Positions 9,010-17,562 are shown, numbered from the stretch's first letter. The stretch is 64,000 nt of DNA from JAHCHG01 sp041394845 (GCA_041394845.1 JAWKHL010000001.1:1178001-1242000), one strand, 5' to 3'. Notes: generated by a model not told the origin, from the letters alone. Program-made: numbers and translations.

Positions 9010-9762
9010 TTAGGTGTTGGCCAACAGAACCTTCTCCCCGATCGTCTCCCGACCCAGGATCTGCGATATGATCCTTCTTAAAATTTGTGAAATTTCCCTC
9101 AGATTCCTCTCGCTGTTTTTATTGGCCAAATAAAACTCAAAAGGCGGCAATTGCTGGGCCGACGTAAAAATCCTTCTCTGTTCGCCGTTTATCAACCAGT
9201 TGTTTTTCCCCTTTTGACAGGCCGAACAATAAAGGTGGAAATTTATCTGAAGGGTTGACCTCTGGCTTTGGTCCAGCGTTTTTTTACAACGGTCGCATCG
9301 GTTCCAATCGGGTAAATAACCGCCCAGCCTCAACAGCCAGAGCTCGAAATAAACCACCATACTTTCCAGGGTTTGCGAATTTTGGGCCGCCGTTTCCAGA
9401 CAAACTTTGGCCATTCGGAAAAGCCTCTCGTTCGGATCATGAGGCGGGGCAAACTCAATCAGCAATTCAACCAAATAGGCGAACTTTTGTAAAAAATTGG
9501 GGTCGCTGGCGTTCTCGAAAAAGGATTTGATGAGATCGATCTGCCGGATGGAAACCAGTTCCCTTTCCTCCCTTTGGAAATAGGTGATATTGACAATGGT
9601 AAAGGGCTCCAACCCGCCACCGAAACGGCTTTTGAGCCGCTTTGCTCCCTTTGCAACCCCTCGGATCAGACCGTGGTTTTTGGTCAAGACCAAAATTATT
9701 TTATCGGCTTCAACCAGGCTGTATGATTTTAGGATCAACCCTTCTGTTTCAACCAAACTCAT
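9010..9762 (-). CDS. recO: DNA repair protein RecO
   Basis: 250 residues, typical length. RecO anneals single strands and, with RecR, loads RecA on SSB-coated DNA in the RecFOR pathway. The N-terminal OB-fold shows LVETEGLILKSYSLVEADKI and GVAKGAKRLKSRFGGGLEPF, a strong RecO signature. The helical C-terminal part carries the zinc-binding pairs CDRCKK and CSAC (roughly residues 160-185). It begins 6 bp after the stop of a 56-aa membrane-protein gene and lies directly upstream of the LptF-LptG fusion. Confidence 0.93.
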   Translation of the reverse strand: MSLVETEGLILKSYSLVEADKIILVLTKNHGLIRGVAKGAKRLKSRFGGGLEPFTIVNITYFQREERELVSIRQIDLIKSFFENASDPNFLQKFAYLVELLIEFAPPHDPNERLFRMAKVCLETAAQNSQTLESMVVYFELWLLRLGGYLPDWNRCDRCKKTLDQSQRSTLQINFHLYCSACQKGKNNWLINGEQRRIFTSAQQLPPFEFYLANKNSERNLREISQILRRIISQILGRETIGEKVLLANT

Positions 9763-9768
9763 AAATTC

Positions 9769-9939
9769 CTACCAGGGCAGAAAATAAAAGACCCAGGCCA
9801 TGATCAAACTGATCAAAATAAATTGTCCGAAAATCTTCAACCCGTAAATAACCCTTTCCCTTGAAGTGCCATCCAAAAAAGCCCCAAAGGCCACGGAAAC
9901 CAAAAAGGCGAACCCGACCAAATATAAAAAATGAATCAT
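9769..9939 (-). CDS. Small membrane protein, 56 aa
   Basis: A short gene whose ATG (9939-9937) overlaps the TGA stop of the upstream gene in an ATGA arrangement, so its translation is probably coupled. A GGGAGAAAG stretch, still inside the upstream gene, is the ribosome-binding site. The product has two hydrophobic helices (IHFLYLVGFAFLVSVAFGAF and FGQFILISLIMAWVFYFLPW) joined by a charged loop DGTSRERVIYGLK. It stops 6 bp before recO. The tight packing argues for a real gene; function unknown, perhaps a partner of the upstream membrane protein. Confidence 0.7.
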   Translation of the reverse strand: MIHFLYLVGFAFLVSVAFGAFLDGTSRERVIYGLKIFGQFILISLIMAWVFYFLPW

Positions 9940-10316
9940 TTCTTTCTCCCGACCGCAATGTCAAAAGCATCCATCACCGCCAAAAAATTTAGCAAACCGG
10001 CAATTTCAAGAAACCTCCCCCCGTATTCAAAGGTCGCCCAGGAGGCAACAAACTTCGGAGGATCAGACATCAGAAAAAAACTGATCAAAGCCCCCAGGCC
10101 GTTTCCCAACCGGGAAAAGACATTCAGCAGGTAAAGCAAAGCCCCATCGTTAAAATCAAAACCGGGATAATATGCCCCGCCACTTAACAAGGCCACAAGG
10201 AACATGACCCAGATCACGGCGGCGATAATGATCCCCCTTTTCATTCTCCCCTGCAAAAGATGTCCGACTCCGGGCAAAAACCAGGAGATTATTCCGATTA
10301 CATACGGATTATCCAT
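9936..10316 (-). CDS. DUF6677-like small integral membrane protein
   Basis: 126 residues. It begins with PYVIGIISWFLPGVGHLLQGRMKRG, the glycine/proline-rich pattern (W-PG-GHL-QGR--RG) seen in TM2-like and DUF6677-type membrane proteins. Two or three further hydrophobic segments follow (IIIAAVIWVMFLVALLSGG; ALISFFLM). It is the first gene of a four-gene minus-strand operon (this, a 56-aa membrane protein, recO, lptF-lptG fusion). The biochemical role is unknown; assignment to DUF6677 is from memory of the motif and is moderate. Confidence 0.65.
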   Translation of the reverse strand: MDNPYVIGIISWFLPGVGHLLQGRMKRGIIIAAVIWVMFLVALLSGGAYYPGFDFNDGALLYLLNVFSRLGNGLGALISFFLMSDPPKFVASWATFEYGGRFLEIAGLLNFLAVMDAFDIAVGRKK

Positions 10317-10343
10317 TTTATTAACACCCTACTTCCCATAAAA

Positions 10344-10377
10344 CACTTTAACAGTCGGCCCGCCGACTGTTAAAGTG
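10344..10377. repeat. 34-bp palindrome, copy A
   Basis: Perfect 15-bp arms CACTTTAACAGTCGG and CCGACTGTTAAAGTG around the loop CCCG, in the spacer between two minus-strand transcription units. No T-run follows on either strand, so it is not a standard terminator. It matches the palindrome at 23519-23552 at 27 of 34 positions, with paired changes that keep base pairing. Confidence 0.75.
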
Positions 10378-10446
10378 AATGCGTTTTTAATTGCTCTAAT
10401 TTCCACAGTCATTTAACTTAGGCTGAATCTAGAATTCACTTTAAAT

Positions 10447-11634
10447 CTAATACAACAAGTATTTCTCCCTGATCTCGGAAAAATCTTTCAAATTCTCTTT
10501 CCAACTTTCTTCCAGATCTTCGATTCCATCCCCCCCGGCAACCCATTCCCTGGTCTTTCGGGAACCGTCGATCACATCGAAAGGGGTTCGCTCAAATTCG
10601 TACTCATAGGGCGGTTCCTTCCAAACGAATTCTTCGGAATAGTTCTCAAAAATAGATTTTACCATTGCCAAACCGGTGATGACAGGACGGAAAGAGTTTC
10701 GGTCGGTTATGTGCAAAAAAACCCCGCCGCAAACATTTCCGGCATTTTTCTGAAAAGTCGGCAAAAAATTCACCCCCCGAAAAATCACCCCGGGCAAATT
10801 TAATTTATTCAAAACACCGGATAAATGGCCGCTGTTGATGTATGGGGCCCCGACGTTTTCAAAGGGACGGGTAGTTCCCCGCCCCTCGGAAACTTTGGTC
10901 CCCTCGAAATAGACCGTTCCCGGAAAAACGACCGCCGTATCCACCGTCGGAATATTTGGGGAAGGCATCACCCAGGGACCGTCGGTCTCATCGTAAAAAT
11001 CATCCCGCGACCAATTATCCATTGTCAAAACATCAAGATCGCAACCGATGTCGAATTCCCGGTTAAAAAGCCGTGCCAGCTCCCCCACGGTCAGTCCGTG
11101 CCTCATCGGGATCGGGAATTGCCCGACAAAAGACTCGTGCCCTTTTTCCAGTAAGTTCCCCTCAAAACTGATCCCGTTGATCGGGTTGGGGCGGTCGCAA
11201 ACGATAAACTTTTTCCCCAAACCGGCGCAGGCCTTCATGGCGTTGGCCATGGTATAAATAAATGTGTAGACCCGGCACCCGACATCCTGCAGATCGAAAA
11301 CCAAAGCATCGACCTCTTCCAACATTTGTTTGGTCGGTTCCCGTGTCTCGGAATATAACGAATAGATCGGCAGATTTGTTTGAAAATCTTTTGAGTGCCC
11401 GGTTTCAACCATATTGTCCTGAACATCACCGCGGATCCCGTGCTGGGGGCCGAAAAGCGTCGTCAGTTTTATTTCCGGGGTTTCAAAAAAAAGATCCGCC
11501 GAATGGCTGAAACCGTGATTGACCGAAGCCTGATTGCAGATCAGTCCGACCCGTTGCCCCCGGATCAAATTGACCCTTTCCTCCAAAAGTTTTTCCACCC
11601 CGAGGCGAATCGGTTTGCGTTTTAATTTTGACAA
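10447..11634 (-). CDS. namZ: Exo-beta-N-acetylmuramidase NamZ-like (DUF1343, GH171)
   Basis: 395 residues. The DUF1343 family includes Bacillus NamZ, which releases MurNAc from the non-reducing ends of peptidoglycan fragments for wall recycling. Family signatures: GLICNQASV, LTTLFGPQHGIRGD, ALVFDLQDVGCRVYTFIYTM, FIVCDRPNPI and SPNIPT. No signal peptide is visible, so the protein seems cytoplasmic, as suits recycling of imported muropeptides, although relatives are often secreted. It overlaps the upstream amidohydrolase-like gene by 13 bp, so both are co-transcribed; alr and ddl elsewhere in the window serve the same wall metabolism. Confidence 0.85.
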   Translation of the reverse strand: MSKLKRKPIRLGVEKLLEERVNLIRGQRVGLICNQASVNHGFSHSADLFFETPEIKLTTLFGPQHGIRGDVQDNMVETGHSKDFQTNLPIYSLYSETREPTKQMLEEVDALVFDLQDVGCRVYTFIYTMANAMKACAGLGKKFIVCDRPNPINGISFEGNLLEKGHESFVGQFPIPMRHGLTVGELARLFNREFDIGCDLDVLTMDNWSRDDFYDETDGPWVMPSPNIPTVDTAVVFPGTVYFEGTKVSEGRGTTRPFENVGAPYINSGHLSGVLNKLNLPGVIFRGVNFLPTFQKNAGNVCGGVFLHITDRNSFRPVITGLAMVKSIFENYSEEFVWKEPPYEYEFERTPFDVIDGSRKTREWVAGGDGIEDLEESWKENLKDFSEIREKYLLY

Positions 11635-12392
11635 TTTCGTTTTCTCCTTTTAAACGCCCGTTTTCTGGTCTCTTCGACAAAAAGCTCAAATATTTTTCCG
11701 GAAAGGTCATCCGTTCGCCAGGACAATTCCGGATGCCATTGAACCCCAAAAACAAAACGGTCTTTCCGGGTATCTTCGATGCATTCGACCACCCCGTCCT
11801 TTGCCCAGGCGGTTGCTTTTAAAAACCTTCCGATTCTGGCCACCGCCTGGTGGTGGTGCGAATTCACCCGGCAATCCTTTTTCGTTATCAGACCCGAAAT
11901 CAAACTTCCCTTTTCCGTCCTCAACCCGTGAGAATTTCTTTCCAGCGGAATTCCCTGCTCGTGTTTGACGGCTTTTTTTAACTGGGTGGATATATCCTGA
12001 ACCAGGCTCCCGCCGCGCCAGACATTCAGCGCCTGCATCCCGTAACAAATGGCCAGGATCGGCAAACCGGTCCTTTCCGCCTCCTCCAAAACCAAAAACT
12101 CGGTTTCATCTTTAACCGGAACCACGTTTTTTAAATTTTGGTGGGGTTCCTCACCGTAATAATCCGGGTCAACATCCGAGTCGCTTCCGGGAAGCAACAG
12201 CCCGTCCAACCCCTCCAGCAGCCCTCTGATGTAATTTTTTTTCGGTATAAGGCTGATGTGAAGCGGAACGGCGCCGAAATTTTCCAGGGCCTCACTGTAA
12301 TCCCGGCCCAGATAAAACCTCCGGGTGGGATTTTCCAGACGCATTGTGATGCCGATTTTGGGACTTTGAACCATAAACTCTACTATGTTCAA
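11622..12392 (-). CDS. Class I glutamine-amidotransferase-like hydrolase (peptidase C26, PuuD-like)
   Basis: 256 residues, the size of gamma-glutamyl-GABA hydrolases and related C26 enzymes that cleave gamma-glutamyl amide bonds. The triad is readable: nucleophile Cys116 in PILAICYGMQAL, His220 and Glu222 in FGVQWHPE. GLLLPGSDSDVDPDYYG supplies the conserved PG-G/DVDP loop. NSHHHQAV near residue 178 is the typical substrate-side motif. The true substrate is uncertain; pairing with a muramidase (13-bp overlap) suggests a wall-peptide or gamma-glutamyl compound. Translation starts at 12392 or at the Met seven residues later. Divergent from hslV with 62 bp between. Confidence 0.8.
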   Translation of the reverse strand: MNIVEFMVQSPKIGITMRLENPTRRFYLGRDYSEALENFGAVPLHISLIPKKNYIRGLLEGLDGLLLPGSDSDVDPDYYGEEPHQNLKNVVPVKDETEFLVLEEAERTGLPILAICYGMQALNVWRGGSLVQDISTQLKKAVKHEQGIPLERNSHGLRTEKGSLISGLITKKDCRVNSHHHQAVARIGRFLKATAWAKDGVVECIEDTRKDRFVFGVQWHPELSWRTDDLSGKIFELFVEETRKRAFKRRKRNCQN

Positions 12393-12454
12393 ATATATTT
12401 GAGGGATCTGTCAATTTGAGCATTTTCATTTAAACATTTATCATTACATTTTTT

Positions 12455-13012
12455 ATGAAACAAGAAACTAATTTTCCCAAAATCCGCTCGACAACGGTGC
12501 TGTTGGTCCGAAAAAACGGTCAGATCGCGATGGCCGGGGACGGTCAGGTAACGCTCGGAGAAACCGTCATCAAAGGTAACGCCCGAAAGGTTCGCCGAAT
12601 TTACGAAGGAAATGTTTTGGTGGGTTTCGCCGGAGCCACGGCCGACGCCTTTTCGCTTTTGGCCAAATTTGAAGCCAAGCTTGAAGAGTTTCAGGGACAA
12701 TTGGAGCGCTCGTCGATCGAACTTTCCAAGGAATGGCGAACCGATAAATACCTCAGACATCTGGAGGCCCTGCTGATAGTCGCCGATCGAACAGACGCAT
12801 TTTTAATCTCCGGAAAAGGTGATGTCATTTCTTCTGATGAGGGACTTTTGGCAGTTGGTTCGGGGAGCATGTACGCTCTGGCTTCGGCCCGGGCTTTGAT
12901 CAAACATTCCGACCTTTCGGCCCGGGAAATCGCCGTCGAATCCCTCAAAATAGCCGGTGAAATCTGCATTTACACCAATTCCGACATTATTACTGAAGAG
13001 ATTGATCAGTAG
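12455..13012 (+). CDS. hslV: ATP-dependent protease proteolytic subunit HslV
   Basis: 185 residues. HslV is the threonine protease that forms a double hexamer capped by HslU and degrades unfolded proteins in the cytosol. The nucleophile-bearing sequence RSTTVLLVRKNGQIAMAGDGQVTLG is typical. Here it is preceded by an 11-residue leader, MKQETNFPKIR, longer than the single Met of enterobacterial HslV. If Thr13 is the active residue the leader must be removed. GFAGATADAFSLL and AVGSGSMYALASARAL are further family blocks. Directly upstream of hslU (18-bp gap). Confidence 0.95.
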   Translation: MKQETNFPKIRSTTVLLVRKNGQIAMAGDGQVTLGETVIKGNARKVRRIYEGNVLVGFAGATADAFSLLAKFEAKLEEFQGQLERSSIELSKEWRTDKYLRHLEALLIVADRTDAFLISGKGDVISSDEGLLAVGSGSMYALASARALIKHSDLSAREIAVESLKIAGEICIYTNSDIITEEIDQ

Positions 13013-13030
13013 GAATTTTTAGAAAAACCA

Positions 13031-14443
13031 ATGCCCATTTATTTAGGTGGCGAAACAAGCAAAAAAATGCCCGAAACAAAATTAGATGATTTAACTCCAA
13101 GACAGATCGTCGAGGAGCTTGATAAATACGTTGTCGGCCAGGCAAAAGCCAAAAGAGCCGTGGCGGTCGCCCTCAGAAACAGGATCCGGCGGCAAAAACT
13201 TCCGGCGGAAATGGCCCGGGACGTCCTTCCCAAAAACATTTTAATGATAGGTTCCACCGGCGTCGGCAAAACCGAGATCGCCCGGCGTCTGGCCCGTCTT
13301 GCCAACTCCCCTTTTATTAAAATCGAGGCTTCGAAATTTACCGAAGTAGGTTACGTCGGAAGGGATGTCGAAAGCATGGTTCGCGAGTTGACCGAAATCG
13401 CGATTGACATGACCCGCCAATCGGAATTTGAAAAAGTTCAGGAAAGGGCCCAGGAAAATGTCGAGGAAAAAATCCTCGACATCCTTTTGCCAAAATCCGA
13501 ATCCTTTTATTCCAATTATGAGCCCTCCCCTTCGGTCGAACCGGATGATTCTCTCCGTTCCTCGAACCGAACCCGGGAAAAGCTCCGGGAGCAACTCCGG
13601 CGGGGAGACCTGGATGAACGTCTGGTTGAAATCGAAACACAGGATCGTTCCACCCCGATGATCGATTTTGTGGGCGGACAGGGAATGGAGGAAATGGGGG
13701 TCAATTTCCGGGACATGTTCGGAAATCTCTTTCCGGCAAAAACCGTAAAAAGGAAAATAAAGATCTCCGAAGCCCGGAAGTTTTTGCTCCGGGACGAACA
13801 GGAAAACCTGGTGGATATGGAGCAGATCACCCGCATCGCTCTGGAAAAGACCGAGTCTTCCGGAATAATCTTTTTGGATGAACTGGATAAGATAGCCGGC
13901 CGCGAATCCTCCGGGAATCCTGATGTTTCCCGAGAAGGCGTTCAGAGGGATCTGCTTCCCATCGTCGAGGGGACTTCGGTTAACACCCGCTACGGAATGG
14001 TCAACACCGAACATATCCTGTTTATCGCGGCCGGGGCCTTTCACGTTTCCAAACCGTCGGATTTAATCCCCGAACTCCAGGGAAGATTTCCGATCAGGGT
14101 TGAACTTGATTCGCTTACGGTGGAGGATCTTAAGCGGATCCTTATACAGCCTAAAAATTCGCTTATTAAACAATACCAAGCGCTGCTTAACACGGAAGGA
14201 ATTTCCCTTGAGTTTACCGAAGACGCGATATCGCAACTGGCGGAACTTACGGCAGAAGTCAATAAAACCACTGAAAACATTGGGGCTCGTCGGCTCCACA
14301 CGTTGCTTGAAACCCTCCTTGAGGAGATCAGTTTTGCCGGAGCCGAATTGGAGGAAAAAAATCAGACAATCGATTCCAACTATGTAAAGGAAAAACTTTC
14401 GGGACTAATAAAAGACCAAAATCTAAGGCAATACATACTTTAG
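13031..14443 (+). CDS. hslU: ATP-dependent protease ATPase subunit HslU
   Basis: 470 residues, a AAA+ unfoldase that feeds HslV. Seen in order: LTPRQIVEELDKYVVGQAKAKRAVAVALRNR, Walker A GSTGVGKTE, SPFIKIEASKFTEVGYVGRDVES, an intermediate I-domain (about 120-240), Walker B SGIIFLDELDKIAG, REGVQRDLLPIVEGT, sensor region, and the C-terminal end DQNLRQYIL, close to the usual tail that docks into HslV. The ATG at 13031 is given; the ATG at 13067 (MPETKLDDL) matches the usual HslU start more closely and may be the true one. No strong ribosome-binding site decides. Confidence 0.95.
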   Translation: MPIYLGGETSKKMPETKLDDLTPRQIVEELDKYVVGQAKAKRAVAVALRNRIRRQKLPAEMARDVLPKNILMIGSTGVGKTEIARRLARLANSPFIKIEASKFTEVGYVGRDVESMVRELTEIAIDMTRQSEFEKVQERAQENVEEKILDILLPKSESFYSNYEPSPSVEPDDSLRSSNRTREKLREQLRRGDLDERLVEIETQDRSTPMIDFVGGQGMEEMGVNFRDMFGNLFPAKTVKRKIKISEARKFLLRDEQENLVDMEQITRIALEKTESSGIIFLDELDKIAGRESSGNPDVSREGVQRDLLPIVEGTSVNTRYGMVNTEHILFIAAGAFHVSKPSDLIPELQGRFPIRVELDSLTVEDLKRILIQPKNSLIKQYQALLNTEGISLEFTEDAISQLAELTAEVNKTTENIGARRLHTLLETLLEEISFAGAELEEKNQTIDSNYVKEKLSGLIKDQNLRQYIL

Positions 14444-14463
14444 CTTTAATCAGTTTAAACGAA

Positions 14464-15567
14464 ATGCTTAACTTTCTTAAACTCTTACATTTTAAAACAA
14501 ATAAAACGGCTGCAATGCTTTTAATGTTTTATTTGCTTATCGGTTTAAACTGCGGCAAAAGGAAACCCCCGCTCCCCCCGGTTGAAAGGGTGACTCAGAC
14601 GGTTTCTGTCTCAGGTATTCAAAAGGGGAATCGGATCATTTTAAATTGGACCATGCCCGCCCGAAATGCCTCTCAAAACAGCGTTTTAAACATTGACCGG
14701 ATCGATATTTATCGTTTGGCCGAACCCTCAAGTTCGACCCTCTCCCTGACCGAAGAGGAGTTTATTTCCCGAAGCACACTGCTCGCCTCCAAAGATGTTT
14801 CAAGGGATGATTTCAACCTTAAACAGTTAAGTTTTTCCGACGAGTTAAAGTTTGCGGGTCAACCCGTTCGTTTGATCTACGGGCTTCGATTGGTAAATTC
14901 CTCGGGCCAAAAGGCATCCTTTTCCAATTTCGTGGTGATCGAACCGACGGCAAAGGTTTCCCTCCCCCCTTCAGATGTTGGATCCCAAATAAGCGAGGAA
15001 AATGTTTTGCTGAATTGGAGGGTTCCGGAAAAAAACATTGACGGGACGGTCCCGGCCAACATTTCTGGTTTTAACGTTTACCGGAAAACCCTCGGGGCCG
15101 GAGAGTTTCAGCTGTTAAATAAAACCCCTTTGAGCCAACCAAGTTTTTCGGACAACACCTTTACCTTTGGCGAAAACTATGTTTATTTGGTTCGGACGGT
15201 CTCAACCGGAATCGAGGCCGAACCGGTTGAAAGCCTCGATTCAAATGAGATCGAAGTTTCCCCCAAGGACATTTTTCCGCCCGCCCCGCCGAAGGCGATA
15301 ACCATCGCCGCAGCGCCCAACAATCTCTCGATTTTTTTCGCCACCAATATTGAAAAGGATCTGGCCGGTTACAAGGTCTTTCGCTCGACCGAGAGGAACC
15401 TTCCCAAAAGCGAATGGGAGAATTTAACCCCCGAAATCCTGACCACCAACACTTTTCAGGACAAAAGAGTCGTGTCCGGGCAAACCTATTTTTATTACCT
15501 GACAGCCATCGATAAAACCGGAAACGAAAGCGATCCCTCGGAAATTGTGTCGGAGGTCGCACCCTAA
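14464..15567 (+). CDS. Lipoprotein with fibronectin type III-like domains
   Basis: 367 residues. After a leader with a hydrophobic helix comes the lipobox LIGLNC (Cys about 30), followed by GKRKPPLPPVERV, a common start for envelope lipoproteins in this phylum. The remainder reads as three FN3-like beta-sandwiches: NRIILNWTMPARN, ENVLLNWRVPEKN with ISGFNVYRK, and LSIFFATNIEKDLAGYKVFRST with TYFYYLTAIDKTGNESDPS. These end in the usual YRV-A-D--GNES-PS pattern. It is probably an outer-membrane or periplasmic binding or structural protein. Lies between hslU and a FAA-hydrolase gene with small gaps, probably one transcription unit. Confidence 0.78.
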   Translation: MLNFLKLLHFKTNKTAAMLLMFYLLIGLNCGKRKPPLPPVERVTQTVSVSGIQKGNRIILNWTMPARNASQNSVLNIDRIDIYRLAEPSSSTLSLTEEEFISRSTLLASKDVSRDDFNLKQLSFSDELKFAGQPVRLIYGLRLVNSSGQKASFSNFVVIEPTAKVSLPPSDVGSQISEENVLLNWRVPEKNIDGTVPANISGFNVYRKTLGAGEFQLLNKTPLSQPSFSDNTFTFGENYVYLVRTVSTGIEAEPVESLDSNEIEVSPKDIFPPAPPKAITIAAAPNNLSIFFATNIEKDLAGYKVFRSTERNLPKSEWENLTPEILTTNTFQDKRVVSGQTYFYYLTAIDKTGNESDPSEIVSEVAP

Positions 15568-15572
15568 GGAAA

Positions 15573-16340
15573 ATGAAAATCTGTTTGGTAAATTTCGAAG
15601 ATCAACCCAGATACGGTGAAATGGTTGAAGAAAGTATTTTTTTATTTCCGGAAAACCTGAGCCTTTGGGAAACCATTTCGGCCCCGGTAACAAAGATTTC
15701 AACCGAGATTTCTCAAGCCAAATTTTTGGCTCCCGTTTCCCCTTCAAAAATTGTCTGCGTTGGAAGAAATTATTCGGAACACGCACGGGAACTTGGAAAT
15801 CAGGTTCCGGACGAACCACTTTTGTTTTTAAAGGCTCCGTCCTCTTTGATCGGGGCCGGAGGGTCGATCGTTTTACCCCGACAATCCGACCAAATCGAAC
15901 ATGAAGGGGAGCTGGGAATAATTATTGGTAAAAGCTGCAAAAATATCCCTTCGGATAAAAATCCTCTGGACTTCGTGTTCGGGTATACCTGTTTGAATGA
16001 CGTAACGGCCCGGGACCTTCAACGCCGCGATGTCCAATTTACAAGAGCAAAATCTTTCGACACTTTTTGTCCCTGCGGGCCGGTAATTGAAACCGACCTT
16101 GAAATTGACGATATTCATGTAAAAACAAAAGTTAACGGGATCGAAAAACAAACCGGGCGAACTTCCCAAATGGTTTTTTCGATCCCCTTTCTGATAAGAT
16201 ATATCTCACAACAAATGACTTTGAATCCGGGCGATCTTATCGCCACAGGAACCCCTTCCGGGGTTTCACAACTAAAATCAGGCGACGTCGTCGAAGTTGA
16301 AATTGAGGGGATCGGAACTTTACGAAACCCCGTTATTTAA
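15573..16340 (+). CDS. Fumarylacetoacetate hydrolase-family protein
   Basis: 255 residues. The FAH fold is shown by KIVCVGRNYSEHARELG, PLLFLKAPSSLIGAG, the metal-binding HEGELGIIIGK (two Glu), FGYTCLNDVTARDLQ (Asp) and the closing LNPGDLIATGTPSGVS with GDVVEVEIEGIGTLRN. Family members cleave or decarboxylate C-C bonds in beta-diketo acids (fumarylpyruvate, oxaloacetate, homoprotocatechuate intermediates) with Mg or Mn; the exact substrate cannot be read from sequence. An AAGGA site precedes the ATG; the gene starts 5 bp after the lipoprotein gene and ends 19 bp before the transaldolase gene. Confidence 0.87.
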   Translation: MKICLVNFEDQPRYGEMVEESIFLFPENLSLWETISAPVTKISTEISQAKFLAPVSPSKIVCVGRNYSEHARELGNQVPDEPLLFLKAPSSLIGAGGSIVLPRQSDQIEHEGELGIIIGKSCKNIPSDKNPLDFVFGYTCLNDVTARDLQRRDVQFTRAKSFDTFCPCGPVIETDLEIDDIHVKTKVNGIEKQTGRTSQMVFSIPFLIRYISQQMTLNPGDLIATGTPSGVSQLKSGDVVEVEIEGIGTLRNPVI

Positions 16341-16359
16341 TAATATTTGGGAGGAATTT

Positions 16360-17010
16360 ATGAAATTTTTTATTGATACGGCCAATTTGGATGAGATCAG
16401 GGAGGCGGCCGAACTCGGGTTGATCGACGGGGTTACTACCAACCCCTCACTGGTGGCCAAGGAGGGCGACGTTGATTTTAAGGAAAGGATCGCCGAGATC
16501 TGCCGGATCGTCGATGGCGATGTTTCGGCCGAAGTTACCGCCATTGATAACGAGGGAATGGTCGAACAGGGGCGCGATTTGGCCAAAATAGCCGATAACG
16601 TGGTCGTCAAATGTCCGCTTACCTGGGACGGCCTAAAGGCTACCAAAACCCTCCGTTCCGACGGCATCAAGGTAAATGTGACCCTTTGTTTTTCCGCCAC
16701 CCAGGCCATTCTGGCCGCAAAGGCCGGCGCCACCTACATAAGCCCTTTCATCGGCCGGTTTGACGACATCTCCGAAAACGGAATGCAACTTATCTGGGAT
16801 ATCGTCCAGATTTACGATAATTACGGCTTTTCCACCGAGGTGTTGGCGGCCAGCATTCGCCACCCGATGCATATTGTGGAGTCGGCTCTGGCGGGGGCCG
16901 ACGTTGCCACCTTCCCTTTCAAGGTGCTCAAACAGATTGTCAAACACCCGCTGACCGATCGGGGATTGGACGCCTTTCTCTCAGATTGGAAAAAAAGCGG
17001 AAGAGAATAA
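16360..17010 (+). CDS. Transaldolase / fructose-6-phosphate aldolase-like (TalC type)
   Basis: 216 residues, the short single-domain class. MKFFIDTANLDEIREAAELGLIDGVTTNPSL is diagnostic. The Schiff-base lysine lies in VVVKCPLTWDGL; GIKVNVTLCFSATQAILAAKAGATYISPFIGR follows. Enzymes of this class either transfer dihydroxyacetone in the pentose phosphate pathway or cleave fructose 6-phosphate; sequence alone does not decide, but transaldolase is the common annotation. The ATG at 16360 is chosen because GGGAGG sits 8 bp upstream and the protein then begins at the conserved MKFFID. Followed by a strong terminator. Confidence 0.92.
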   Translation: MKFFIDTANLDEIREAAELGLIDGVTTNPSLVAKEGDVDFKERIAEICRIVDGDVSAEVTAIDNEGMVEQGRDLAKIADNVVVKCPLTWDGLKATKTLRSDGIKVNVTLCFSATQAILAAKAGATYISPFIGRFDDISENGMQLIWDIVQIYDNYGFSTEVLAASIRHPMHIVESALAGADVATFPFKVLKQIVKHPLTDRGLDAFLSDWKKSGRE

Positions 17011-17017
17011 CAATGCC

Positions 17018-17045
17018 AAAAAAGGAGAGTTCATCTCCTTTTTTT
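17018..17045 (+). terminator. Terminator after transaldolase gene
   Basis: AAAAAAGGAGA pairs with TCTCCTTTTTT around a 5-nt loop, ending in a T-run; it closes the 12455-17010 rightward block. Confidence 0.9.
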
Positions 17046-17058
17046 ACTCAAAAACCAT

Positions 17059-17128
17059 TTGCAAGCTAAATAAAATTGCATAGCAAGGCAATAATTAGCC
17101 TGCAAAGTTTAATAATTTAGCCTACTAA
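17059..17128 (+). promoter_or_regulatory. Array of four operator-like half-palindromes upstream of the MarR gene
   Basis: Four related 11-12 bp sites: TTGCAAGCTAA (17059-17069), TTGCATAGCAA (17076-17086, perfect TTGC-ATA-GCAA), TTAGCCTGCAA (17095-17105) and TTAGCCTACTAA (17117-17128). The first is the reverse complement of the third with one mismatch. The array ends 8 bp before the MarR start codon, fitting autoregulation. That the MarR protein binds here is inference. Confidence 0.6.
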
Positions 17129-17136
17129 GTAAAATA

Positions 17137-17562
17137 ATGAAGGAAACGATTGTTTTACCCCTTTATATTTTTTCGGAAGTTGCCATTTTGATCCGCGCCG
17201 GTTTCGAAGAAAAATTGCAGGAATTGGGCCTTCACAGCGGTCAGATTTTTGTCTTAAATTCCCTATTCGAAAAAGACGGCCAGAACCAAAAGGAATTGGC
17301 CGATCGTCTCAATCTTTCTTCCCCAACGGTTTTTAAGATGGTTAAGAGTCTCACCTCAAACGGATTCGTTAAATGCCGAAAATGCTCCAGAGATGCCAGA
17401 GCGAGGCGCGTTTTTTTAACCGAAAAGGCCATCAATCAAAAAACGGAGATCATTCAAACCTGGATGGAATCAAACAGTTATTTTTTCAAATCCCTGACCG
17501 AAACCGAAAAGCTGATCTTTTTTCAACTTTTGGAAAAAATAAAGGAGGATTTGACCGGCTGA
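17137..17562 (+). CDS. MarR-family transcriptional regulator
   Basis: 141 residues, the normal size. The winged helix-turn-helix is clear: LHSGQIFVLNSLFEKDGQNQKELADRLNLSSPTVFKMVKSLTSNGFV, with the wing CSRDARARRVFLTEKA. The flanking helices should form the dimer interface. MarR proteins usually repress their own gene and an adjacent exporter or detoxification gene, releasing DNA on binding a phenolic or similar ligand. Consistent with this, an ABC ATPase gene follows after 42 bp and four palindromic sites precede the start. The ligand is unknown. Confidence 0.9.
   Translation: MKETIVLPLYIFSEVAILIRAGFEEKLQELGLHSGQIFVLNSLFEKDGQNQKELADRLNLSSPTVFKMVKSLTSNGFVKCRKCSRDARARRVFLTEKAINQKTEIIQTWMESNSYFFKSLTETEKLIFFQLLEKIKEDLTG

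Noticed and set aside
9749..9970. 73-aa minus-strand frame overlapping the start of recO
   Set aside because: It is a different frame from the coupled 56-aa membrane protein, which has the proper start overlap and hydrophobic pattern.
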